A stretch of 64,000 bases of DNA from Trichopria drosophilae (Eukaryota; Arthropoda; Insecta; Hymenoptera; Diapriidae), in the NCBI GenBank assembly GCA_030407085.1, contig CM059584.1:8990001-9054000 (forward strand), in the 5' to 3' direction. Each line of letters starts with the position of its first letter. Within the stretch, counting starts at the first letter, position 1. Shown piece after piece: positions 40,101-52,100 of the stretch. A program made the translations under genes and the position numbers. Below the pieces are notes generated by a model that was not told the origin of the DNA, searched no databases, and was given only the letters and a program-made list of their open reading frames with translations.

Positions 40101-43100
40101 TCTGCGCGTAAATTTACCTAGTTTCACAATGACCTAATTCATACCTAGGGCCCAAAATGACGTTTTTCCACAGTGAGACGAATGACGTTTGTTATTACGT
40201 AGGTTTGTTGTTACAAATGCAAAGTTATTAAAAATCATTAATATATTTACAACGGTAGTTCATACTCTTTTTATTTTGCGCCCCGAAACCGAAGTACAAA
40301 ATCGCACTAAAAAATCAGGAATAGGTACAGATTCAAAAGTACTCATAATAAAGACATTGTTGTACTATTGTTAATCTTATACAAATAAACATATTTTTCA
40401 CAGCGCTATTGTAGATACCATGTAGATAAATTTAAGATTTATAGTATAAACCAAAAGTATTTATTTAGTTCGTTTTCTTCCAAAGTCTATTATTCTACTA
40501 TTTGGTATTTGGTATTGGTATTTTCTTCATCAGGCTCGGGTGAACCCCAGAAATCAGCACACTTAGCTGTTTGCCTTTGTATGCTATTCCTGATGCTACT
40601 CAGGGTTCCGTTGGATAACCAGCTGCTTTGCAGAATCTCAGAAGTTGCCCGAGATTCCGCTCCCTGACTTCCTCCTTGCTTACAAGTGGAGAGTCCAGGT
40701 ATCTCCTTCGACTCTCCATCAGTGCAGGGCACTCGCATAGGAAGTGAATTGATGATTCCTCCTTGTTTTCATCACATCTAGTGCACATCGGTGAAGGTTT
40801 CCTTCCTACGATGTGACTGTGCTTGTTTAAATTTCCATGTCCGGTTAGGATTTCGATGGAGATTCTTATTTCTGTTCTGTTTAGTTCGAGCAGTTTTTCA
40901 GCCCATCGGTCCGCCTGCAGCTCTCCTGCAAGGCTTTTGGTTGTGCTGCATTTTTTGTTTTTGATCCACTCTCTAACCTGTTGGGATTTCATTTGTCTCT
41001 CCAGTAGGTTGAGTCCTTCTTGAAATGGCAGTGCCACCCTCCCAGTCAAGTCAGTTCCATTTACTATTCCCGACTTGGCAAGGGTGTCCGCTCTTTCATT
41101 TCCTTTCCAGCCCATATGGCCAGGTATCCAGGTCAGGCTGAGTTTGTTTCTTTCGGCCAGGTTACGTAGGCAAGTCTTTGTATCTCTGACTAAAGCTGAT
41201 TTGACGACTGGATTGTCTATCGCTCTCAATGCAGCTTGGCTATCCGAGCATATCCATATCGTTTTATTTGTCACTTCTTTCTCCATGAGGGTCTCGGCAC
41301 ACATGAGGATTGCCGCCACCTCTCCTTGGAAAACAGTGTTAAATTTGTTGAGCTTGAGGGAAAAGTTCTCCCGCAGCTTCGGTCCGCAGTACCCTGCGCC
41401 TACACCCTGGTTGGTTTTGGACCCATCTGTGAACCAGATGATGCCATTCCTGGGTATTGCTGATTTATTTTTCCAGTCCTCCCTGTTGGGGAAACAAACC
41501 TTAAAGTTGTTTTCCCCCGTGTGGTGTGTCTGGATCTTGTCTTGTGGTTGGTACCACATGTCTCTCAGGTTTCCTTGAAAAAGATTGTTGAACCAATCTT
41601 GCTTACCTGTCAAGCTTCCCAAGCACTTGAGTCTATACACGGTTCTCATGGCTTCGCATTTTACTGCCTGAGCCATGGACGGTACGCCCAAAAGAGACCT
41701 CATTGCTGATATGGGTGTACTCTTCCTTACCGAGCAAATGCCCCTAAGGAACATAGCCTGTACCCTGTTCAATTTTTGTTGAACTTGGGTCATTTCTGTC
41801 CTCTGCCACCAAATTGGCGAGGCATAGGTAATCCTTGGTAACACAATCTGTTGGTAGATCCAGAGCAGTTGTTTCGGTCCTAAACCCTAACTGTTACCAA
41901 GAGCTCTCCTACAATGCCAGAAAGTGGCAATTGCTTTGTGACATTTGTTATCCAGGTGACCATTCCAGTTTAATTTTTTATCCAGGGTTACTCCAAGATA
42001 TTTGGTTTCGCTGGCATATGGCACCTGCTTCCCGCCAATCACCATTTCCCCTAGTTTTTTGATCTTATATTTTCTAGAGAAAATGATGACGGCAATTTTT
42101 TCCGGTTGTATCGATAGCGCTTTTTCATTGCACCATTTTTCCACAACCCTCAGGGCTTCTTGTACCAGCTCCTGCAAAACTTCCTCGTAGTTGCCTCTAG
42201 CGAGGATAGCAATATCGTCCGCATATCCAATCGCATAGATTCCGCTATCGTTGAGTTTCCTGATCAAGCTATCAGCTACCAGGTTCCAAAGAAGTGGGGA
42301 CAACACTCCACCTTGAGGACAACCCTCAGAGATCGTCCCCTCCACTAGGGTACCCTGCCATTCCGTATAAATATACCTATTTCTAAGGGTGCTCACAATC
42401 CAACTTATGAGTTCCTTGGGCACCCCATGTTCTTCCGCTCCTTTCCGTATTACTTCCACGGAGGTGCTGTTAAAAGCACCCTCAATATCTAGGAAAGCAC
42501 CGATGCACGTTCCCTTCGTACTGAGTTGCTTTTCTATAAAGCCCGCGGCTGACATAAGTGCCAACTCAGCAGATTTGCCAGCCTGGTAGGCATACTGTTC
42601 CCCATGGAGAGGTAAGCGTACCAAAGGACCTTCTATAAGATACCTCTCAACCAATCTTTCCAACAATTTTAGTAGGAAGGATGTTAGGCTGATCGGTCTG
42701 TAGTCCTTTGCCTCCACGTAGTTCCTGTTTCCAACTTTGGGTATAAACGAAACTCGTGATTTCTTCCATTCTGTAGGTGTGTAACCAAGCGCAATGCACC
42801 CCCGAAGAAGTCCAGTCAGTGGTCTCAGGATAGCCCCCAGGCCTTCCTGAAGGAGGGCCGGGTATATGCCATCCGGTCCCGGTGACTTGAACGCCTCAAA
42901 GGCCATTAGTGCCCTTACAACCTTGTTTGGATTTACAACTTGGGCAGCGATCCCCCAGTGCCTCCCTTTACTAGTAGTAGGCTCCTCGGGGGCACCGTTC
43001 GATCTCAGTTTAATGCTTGGAAAATTGCTTGTCAGCAACCTTTCCAGTGTTTCCTTCGGAGATTTGGCAAACTCGCCATTTTCTCCTTTGATAAATCGTA

Positions 43101-46100
43101 GTTTACCATCATTTCCTTTTGATAGTATTCTCGCTAATTTTGCAGTAGAGGGTATACTCTCCGTTTCCGAACAGAACTCCCTCCATGCATTTATCTGAGA
43201 CTCTCTAATCTGCCTTTTGTAGGCTTTCAACCTATCCTTGTAAGCCGTCCAGACTTCTGCTGTGTCAGCTTTCTTTGCTCGATTAAATAGTCTCCTCGTC
43301 TCCTTTCGGCTACGCTCCAAGGCTGATCCCCAATTAAGCCTTCCCCTTTTGGGGTTTACTTTCTTGAGTGGGCAATTGGCTTCGAACGATCTCATCACAG
43401 CTCCCCTAAGAAAGACCTCTGTGTACTCAAGATCGTTTTTCGCTCCATACTTGCCTTTGAAGCCCTTCATCCTGGCTTGCAGACTTTCTCTGAACCCTTG
43501 CCAGTTCGTTCTTCTTGGATTTCTGGACCATTTCTCTGCAGGGTTAAACTGTTCCAGTTTGGCCCGAATCAGTTTGTGATCCGAGAGCGAGGGTTCATCA
43601 ATAACCCTCCACTCCTGGACAGCCTCACGCATGCCTCGGCTGCATAGAGTGAGATCCAGGACCTCTCTTCTGTTTGCCGTTACAAACGTTGGCTCAACTC
43701 CCTCGTTCAAAATTTCGAGGTTAGTGGATATCAGGTATTCCATGAGGGCCTCCCCTCTCTCATTTGTGTCGGTGCTCCCCCACAGAGTACTGTGAGCATT
43801 TACATCACAACCTATGAGGAGATCAAGGCCCGCATTTGCGCAGTACCTGACTAACCTAGTTAGCTCCTCCGGGGGAGTTTCCCTATCGTGCGCAAAGTAG
43901 GCTGATGCAATCACCAAGCTCCTTTCCCCTATTCCCTGAGAGACTTTAACCGAAGCTAGGTCCCTAGTAGAGAATTCCTGTAGCAGGGCAGCGTCCATGT
44001 TTTTAAGAACTACGCATGCTCTCTGCATTTCATGAAGTCCACTGGCGTAGACTGTGCCAATCCTACTCAGGCCCCGAATCTGACCTTTGTAGCACCACGG
44101 CTCCTGTATTAGTGCCATGGCTGGTTTTGTATGCGTCACTTGCAGGTCCCTCATAAGTTGAGCTGAGGCACCTTTGCAGTGATGCAAATTAATCTGGAAA
44201 ATTTCTGCACGACCGTTAGCCATTGGAACTAACTCGCGCTGGAAGCTCCCGTCGCCGAACTTATCGGGTTTTTAGAGGTTGGCCTGAATACAACCTCTCC
44301 TGTCCCCAGATAAGCTCGGTAGCCGCGAGACTCGAGGCGCTTGGCCGAGTCTTCGTCCACGCCGAGAACCAGAAGGGTGCCATGCGGCAGCTCCTTCCTA
44401 CGGTGGACAACTCACGTCCCGACCCTCAAACCAGCATTCTGCCTGTCCAAAATCTTAAGCAGGATGCTAGTCTCTTTCTTGGGTGGTGGCGCGAGTACCG
44501 TCATTTTAACTCTCTTGACGAGTTCCTCAGGGAGTACAAGCCTCACCTTTCGGCCCCCATCAAGGGTTATCTGCGGAATTGCTTCCCGCAGCCAACAGGC
44601 ACTCTCGTCATCCACACAAGCGAAAGTGGCAATTCCTCCTCTCAGGTGAGACTCCACGAACCTGGGTATGAACCCCCCTTCCGGGATGTCCACAACCCGG
44701 TCAATGATGACCCCCCTGAGTTGGTCAAAGACGCCCATCTCGACCCGCTCCCCTACGTCCTCGCCAAAGGCAATCAATACCCTTGGGAGTCCAGCAGCGG
44801 CCGTCGAGTATGACATCCTTGTTGCGGATGCATGCCCCTGACTCTTGGTCTTCTTCCCTCGGGGTTTGGCCGTGGGATCCGAAATACTCCTCTCGGCCTT
44901 CCTTTTATCCCCAGAGGGAGGACCAATGGACTGTGTAGCGGTTGAGGTTGATCCGGGATGCCCTTCCAGACGGGTTCTAGCCCCAGCCACGGAAGATGCC
45001 GCCTTTTTCTTCCTCGAACCGCTTACTCTCGGTGGAGGACGCTCCGGAAGGGGGAGACCTTCAGCCTCCGCCCTTCTCTTCGCCTCCTCGTACGCTACCC
45101 ACTTGGCCTTTCGCCTCTGTGCGCCGTTCATTCGGATCGGGCTTGGACGAGTGTCTTCCGCCGTACCGGTCTCCATCAGAGTGTTCTTAGCCACATCCGA
45201 CGTTATCTCCTCGGTGCAAGGCACCTGAGGCTCTTGTTTTTTGGTTATTTTCATCTGTGTGTCCATTTGAGTCCCACGAGAAGCTAGGGAAATAAAGGTC
45301 ACACCTCGCAGAGCCCCGCGATACGAGGTGAAGGCTATGTACAATGGGAGGTAGCCCGGTATCCCAAGGGCATCGTTTGCGGTACAGCTTCCCCTGTACC
45401 ATGCATCCCTAGGCACGATAGCTCCCACCTGTGGATTGGGGGATCCATTCTTGGTCACGGCACCTCAGAGGTCCTTTGCCCAACCCCCCTCCAGCCCGAA
45501 GGTCGAGGTGGGGCTTGAGTTTCTAGCCTCACTCATACCCACAGTCATCGGGGAAGCCCGTTTATAGAGCCCCGAACCATTCATCGGAGAGCCCGGTTTA
45601 TAGGGATCCGCATTCTCTCACCACTCAGGACCTCCTGTATGGTGTTTGTTAAGCCCCCCCACCACGACAAGGTGATAGGATCCAAACGGGGGGGTATTAT
45701 TCTACTAACTGTAACCTAAAATTTAAGAACAGAGTTTTCTAACAGGAACCATTTACTTCCGGCACGAAATACTCTTAGTTCTGTAAAGTTTACAGCAATT
45801 TGCAGATTTTTTTAGTATTTTGAATTAAACATTTATTTTTGTACATGTTGAGCACCTGATCTGAGGTATATGTACCAATTTATAGATACTAATTATTTTT
45901 CTCGCACTTTAAGCGCAAAATTCTTTTTTGCTTCTTATACCGCGGCAGTAAAATAGCACTTTCTCTCCCTAGAGAACAAAGTAATATTATCGGGAAGCAA
46001 AATAAGTTTCTCACACTCTGAATGTAAAATGCTATTTGGTTACCAATATTACGGGAGTAAACTAGTACGTGCAGCAAGAAAGAATTTGCTTCGCTCGTGC

Positions 46101-49100
46101 GTCAAACTGGCCTCGTACGCAAAGACCTATTTTGCTCCCTAGTTGCACAATGTACTATTTTGGACATGCTATCAAAAAATACAGATTGGACAAATAGTTG
46201 GAACAATTAAGAAGTCGTAAATCATGGTATAACTTCAGACAATACTAAAAAATAGTAGTGCTACGTAAATGAGTATAGTTATCGACGAAGAAAAACATTT
46301 TGGAAATATTACTTTTTTATTTAGCAATTTGCTGAGAATCAGTAATTAAATATACACTAATTGCTACACATTTTTGTATGTTTACTATTAAGATTTTAAA
46401 ATTCCAAAATACAAAACATTAGGAAATATTTTTAAAAATGACATTTTGCTGTAACTGAATGTAAATTTGAAACAAAATGCAAATCAAGTATACAGTAACT
46501 AAATTTAGAATGTAGGTTTGCAATGATATTAGCGACTTATTTATAATCTTATATGTAACAGTTATTTCAATAAATAAATTACTCACTTCGCATCCCGTAG
46601 AATGAGAACCTTTCACAGAATTCATTGCCGATGATGAAGAATACTGCGATTGGATACTTCAATTTCTATAAAAATCAATTTTCTTATTAACACAGTGAAT
46701 CTATTTTAGTATGAATTGGAGATTTATTTTAGTAAAAATCAATGCTCAAATAAATACGACCACTATTACAACATGAAAACGTAACTGCACCATTTAGTAA
46801 TTAATTTACAATAGTAAAATATACTATAAAACACTACCTGGTGTAGCAAATTGAAAGGGTAACAATTTACTGTAGTTTATTTTTTGTTGTAACAAATGCA
46901 GTTAAGTTACTAAGCAATAATTATCTCTATTGTTTGATTAGTAAGAAGCATTAATATTATGCTTTCATTAATTCATAAATTAATAAAATAAATACCGTAA
47001 ACTTAAACTGTCACTAATACCTCATAGTGCATGTTACTAAATAAATAAAACAAACTATGAAAAATAAAAGACGATTCCTACTATTTTTAAAATAATTTTG
47101 TTCACTACTATAGTGTAAATCAGCACATAAGGAAGAATATGAAGTTTTTCATTTAGATGTACTAAACTATATTGGTTGTCTAACTAAGAGGTTGCTAAAA
47201 TATCAGTAAACATTCGATTTAACACTGATTCACTTAATTGCAAATGATATTAAATAAGATCAATCAGAAATTATTTGTCATTTCAATTATCATTTATTCG
47301 TAAACTAAACCAGTTCGGTAACAGCAATCGTTCTAAAACCAAACTCGTTTAAACTACACAACCTACTAGTTTGTTGCAGCAATCACACTCTTTTTTAGTG
47401 CATTCTAATTTAGTAAAATTCTAAAAATAGTAATATATTTTAATGAATGTGCATTGCTAAAACTAGTGAATGAAACTTGATTCATTTATACGAATATAAT
47501 TTTTTTTTTTCATTTTTAGTTTGGTTCAACTTCATAAAAAAATTGATATTCTAGACTTTACTGATTTTGTGAAAAGTATAAAATAACACATATGTGTTGA
47601 AAATTTTGAGGAACTGCAAAGCATTACTGATAAAGGTAGCGTCATGTTCATTGTTAAACATTCTACAATCGTGTCATAATCACATGAATTATATATTTAT
47701 CTAGTCTTATTTGTAATAAATAGTTTATTCGTAATTAAAAGTAAGGTTAGTGTACTTTTGTAAAATAATAAAAACAAACGTGAATAAATATTCCATTAAT
47801 ACCATTTTTCACATTTTAATCTAATCGCTAATTTTTTGTTTAATTTCAAAGGACTTAATCACAGCCATTAAAATTATTTTATTAAATGCTTCAAACTATA
47901 AAATTTCTCCTTTTTAAAGATACAAACCGTTTCATTCCCTCTGGAAATGCTTTTAGTCAGTTTTAAAAGATGAAATTTCCAACAAAATATAGAACTTTGT
48001 GTAGCTTATACAAAAATTCAGACTGCATCTGGAAAAAATTTGTTATATCTATTTCATGTATTTTTGTTTAGTTACATATTCCATGTACAGTAGGATCTGC
48101 GCATACCACTTTTTTTCTTTATTAGTCAAATTCGATGACAACTGTATTATTTGTCATTAGTCCTAATTTTTCATGTCCTTTTTCACATTTTAAATTTGTA
48201 ATCAAGGCTGTAAAATGAGGAAATGAAAACAAATAAATTAATAAAAAAGTAGTATACTAATGTAGGAGTTAAAAGTCGGGCACTAATTGCATTAGTAATC
48301 ATATTTACTAGAGCGTAAAAAACTATTTCTTCATTCATCAAATTCAACTAATTTAGTTTAGTAACATTAACAAAGTCCATGTCTAGTTTGACATTAGTAG
48401 AACTGGACTAATGAATTAATAGTTTTATCCTTATTACTGGTAAACGAAATCATTACAAATTTAGTCATTCCCTGACTTAATCTAAACAATAATTATTGTC
48501 TGTATTTTTCAGCTTGAATTTTTACGAGATCTGATTTTTTTATATAAGCAAGTTAAATTTTTTTTAATAATTTGTCTTTTACTACAGTTGACTAATCAAC
48601 TTTACAAATAAGATTAAAACAGTTAAAAAGTACTTGAAAAGTAACATTCAGAATAAAAATTCTATGAAATGAAGCAGCAATTTTACAATTCACCCCTAAT
48701 TGAAATCATGAACATTTTTGTTAAAAAATGTGTACATGAACTGTAAAGAAACATATAAAACTAGACCAAATATTCTTTAAGTGAAAATTTCTCACAAAAT
48801 TGTCTAATTTTAGATACGAAAAAAGTCAAATTATTGTAATAGTCATATTAAAATTATTACTATTTGCTGTAATTTTGACTAGTCTCATTTTTTAATTTCT
48901 CATAAAATAAACAAATCGTTTTTATTTCATATTTTATTTTTATTTATTATATTAAACAATATCAATCTTAATTTGTTATTTTATTGTTAAATGTGAGGTT
49001 ATCAATATTATTTTTTTATTTAAATCTGTCAAGTTGAAAAGTTAGAATTTACAAAAACTAGTTAGTAAAACTACATAATTACTAGTCGGGAAATTCTCAT

Positions 49101-52100
49101 ATTGCAACGGAAATAATATCAAGAAATTCTATTTCTTGAACATTACGTAAATATGTAAATTTGTCATTTCATAAACAATATTTCATTAAAATATCAGTTT
49201 TCGAATGTTTTGACTATTTAATAATTAGTAATTTAATTCTAACAAATAATTTATGTATTTTTCATTTTCAAACATTAAAGAATAAGAAAACAAAATAGTT
49301 CAAATATTAATGATGCAACTGCATTGAAGCACATTTTTTCTAAATTTTTATTTAATATACAGATGTTTTGTCCAGTTTTATTGTGATCCACCTTACTTTT
49401 ATTACATGAAAATGAAAATCAAATAAATTGTTTCATGATCTGCAGGATGTTAATGACGTAACAAATCGATGTGCAGATAGTTGTTAAAGTGGAAACGAAC
49501 AATTAGTTGATTACAATTATGCGTCCATTTCAATTAACCAAGGATCTCATACAAATTAAAACTCGGCACTATACGTCGTTATTCGCAGAACCGTTAAGTG
49601 CACACAAGATCGATTATACAATTACTCGTATCTTCTACACTGTGGCTGAAAATAATAGACGACACGATTAACCTAGTAATTTCATTGTTACCACAACGAA
49701 AATGCTAACTTAAATAATACAAAGCATGAAATTATTACATTTGTGGGTTTGTTCAAAAGTAGAATTGTTAATTAAAGTATACAATTTCATAACAATAAAA
49801 TAATCAAGTGGACGTAAACAAATCTTTAATGTCTTATTTTGTGAGTATTATTCAATTCACGTTTATCACGAGGTGAAAGTGAATTGGAAACGTATCGTGC
49901 TCTCCATTATGCATCGTGAGAAAAATTAACGACAGACGTATTCAAAGGCGGAAAAAGAGTAATTTTCGCTCTGTTTGACACTCAATTTGTTTTTGCATGT
50001 ACATAACGTCATTGATTAATTTCGTAATCGGAAATTCCAGTTTCCTTCTGCATCTATCCTGATAGACCATACCTGATAGTCAATTTTATTGCGTTTTTCT
50101 TCGAGACATCGTTTTTGTCAAAAAAATAAAATATAATTATTATCCGGCTTTGTATGAATATTGTTTTTATTGAGTTATATTAACTCTTAACTATTAAATA
50201 TTAGTTTTATAAACAGTAATTATTTATAGAAAACATGAAATTGTAAATATATGAGAAATAATCTGAAATTTATTTTCAGAGATTCAAAATAGTTGGTCCA
50301 ATATAGTGGCCGAATTAGACAAAAATTACTTGATTTTGTTTGCACGATTTTATAGCAAATTTCATATTTGTAATCAAAGACCCCAAAAAGCCTGATTTTC
50401 CAGCCAACTCAAGCATTTTGAACAAATTTATCTGCCATATTGGATCCACCATTTTTAATTTCCAAAAACGGATTTCGCTTCAGCGATCCCCAAAATCTCC
50501 AAGTTTGATATTTGAAACAAAATCGAACAGTTATGAACAAATTTGTCGGTCATAATGGATCGGCCATTTTGAATTTCTGAAGACGTATTTCGGAAATTCC
50601 GACAGGCCCACGACAAAAAAATATAGTATTTGGGGATGAGACCATATTTTTCCTATATATATTTTGACCAGCTGAACACTTCACTGTATTTCTCCTCTTC
50701 CTTTCGAGCATATCCCCCTAAAGAAAAGTTTTATACCGAGAAAGGAAAAATAAGAAGTATATGATGGACACGAATCGGCAATAACAAATAGCGGATGTGT
50801 AGTGTACATCAAATATAACCTTCAAAAAACCCTACAGATACACATTTTTATAGCAATAACGATTTAAGAAAGTAGAATGTGTTGGATGCTAAACAGGAAA
50901 AATAACAGAAAAGCCTTCACATCACCTTCATTTCAGGTCTAATGCAGATTTTTAGATATATCATCCGCTTCAAAATGTAATTAATATGCTTGTCACAAAA
51001 CTGAACGAATATTGTTTACATCCGATCTCAGGTTTAAAAGCATTTTCATATTCTCCTTCAGCCTGCTGATGTGCCCAGAATTTTCATACTCTCTAAACAT
51101 TGGAATGCAATTCTGTTTACCACTGAACTTCCCATGTTAACACGCGGGAACTCGTATTCTACGTTTTTAAGCCTTTATCTATAAAAAAATATATTTTTTA
51201 AATTTTCTGTAATTTTTACAAGGCGGCCCTTTTTTTTAGTTGCGGATTGATTTTAATGGTCAACAAAAAATACTTGCATTGTGATTCAAGCATCGGATTA
51301 GACTATTCTTATAGATTTTATATCACTGAATACAAATCTGGTGTCAAAAATTTCACATCACGTCGAGATTTTGAGAAAAACAGGTTCAAAAACTAAAAAA
51401 ACCCCATTTTTTGCAGTTTGATGTGTTATACGTCTCTAACTAGACTCAAACTAAAGCTCGAACCATCAACGAAAAGAATCAAATCGAAAACACATCGAAT
51501 CAGTGATACAGTGCACTCACGCAGCCATGCATACACACATGGACATCAATCACTGATTCAGTGTCTTTTGATTATTTTAGCTGAAGGTTCAAGCTTTAAT
51601 TTAAGCCGAGTTAGAGACTTGTAGCTCATCTGCTTCACTTTCTGACGTGATCAAAAACTACAAAAAACAGAATTTTTTAAGTTTTTGAACCTTTTTTTTC
51701 AAAATCTGGATTTGATCGGCAATTTTTGAAGATATATTTGTATTTAGCGATGAAACATCACATATAAGATATGTCCAGTCGGATGCTTGAACCAGGTCAT
51801 AATTTTTTGTCGACCAGTGTATTCAGCGGATCAAAGTATATGTATAGGAACAACGTTCACAATGTGACACAAGTCAAATTCTTCATTTTAAAAGCATATA
51901 TCGCTGTAAAAATTGACTTCTTTGCGGTTTTGGGGGATTTTCTCTTATACGAGCAGTTTTCCCTAAATCTTGCACAGTAGATTTGCGTTTAGCGGGTCGA
52001 AATGCATAGGGAATAATGTGGTCCCATCTCCAGATAACCATATTTTCGTGTGCCTATATATTTGGGACTATGGGTCAGGCTGTAAAACAGTACTTAATGC

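Larger units (their letters stand above)
40501..45694 (-). mobile_element. Full-length non-LTR retrotransposon (R1/LOA/I group, RNase H-bearing)
   Basis: This is a 5,194-bp element on the - strand, in the same orientation as the host gene. Order: 5' region starting CCCCCCCCGTTTGGATCC, ORF1 (DUF4780-like, 45266-44229), ORF2 five bases later (endonuclease, reverse transcriptase, RNase H, zinc knuckle; 44223-40600), short 3' UTR, and a tail of AATACCA-type repeats instead of a long poly(A). The perfect 13-bp target-site duplication shows both ends are intact. Element GC content is far above its surroundings. An APE-type endonuclease together with RNase H suggests the LOA or I side of the group; the RT core (FLDIEGAFN, GCPQGGVLSPLLWNL, GYADD) is typical of R1/LOA. 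Each ORF has one nonsense codon, so this copy is probably not autonomous, though it looks young. Confidence 0.92.
33982..46586 (-). other. Peptide transporter intron 2 (12.6 kb)
   Basis: This is the largest intron. It contains repeat tracts at 36200-36600 and 36935-37140, a single fold-back end plus hairpin at 37850-37981, the fold-back element at 38601-39430, two copies of a short repeat (about 40040-40120 and 45950-46040) and a 5.2-kb retrotransposon (40501-45694). Without the retrotransposon the intron would be 7.4 kb. A slightly GC-richer patch at 34586-34790 has a minus-strand GTAAGT and is discussed as a finding. Confidence 0.8.

Noticed and set aside
42866..43579. + strand frames of 105-110 codons opposite ORF2
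   Set aside because: They are shadows of the endonuclease and reverse transcriptase coding strand.
44223..44813. 196-codon + strand frame opposite retrotransposon ORF1
   Set aside because: It is antisense to the ORF1 C-terminal domain, which has clear family-like sequence; the + strand frame has none.
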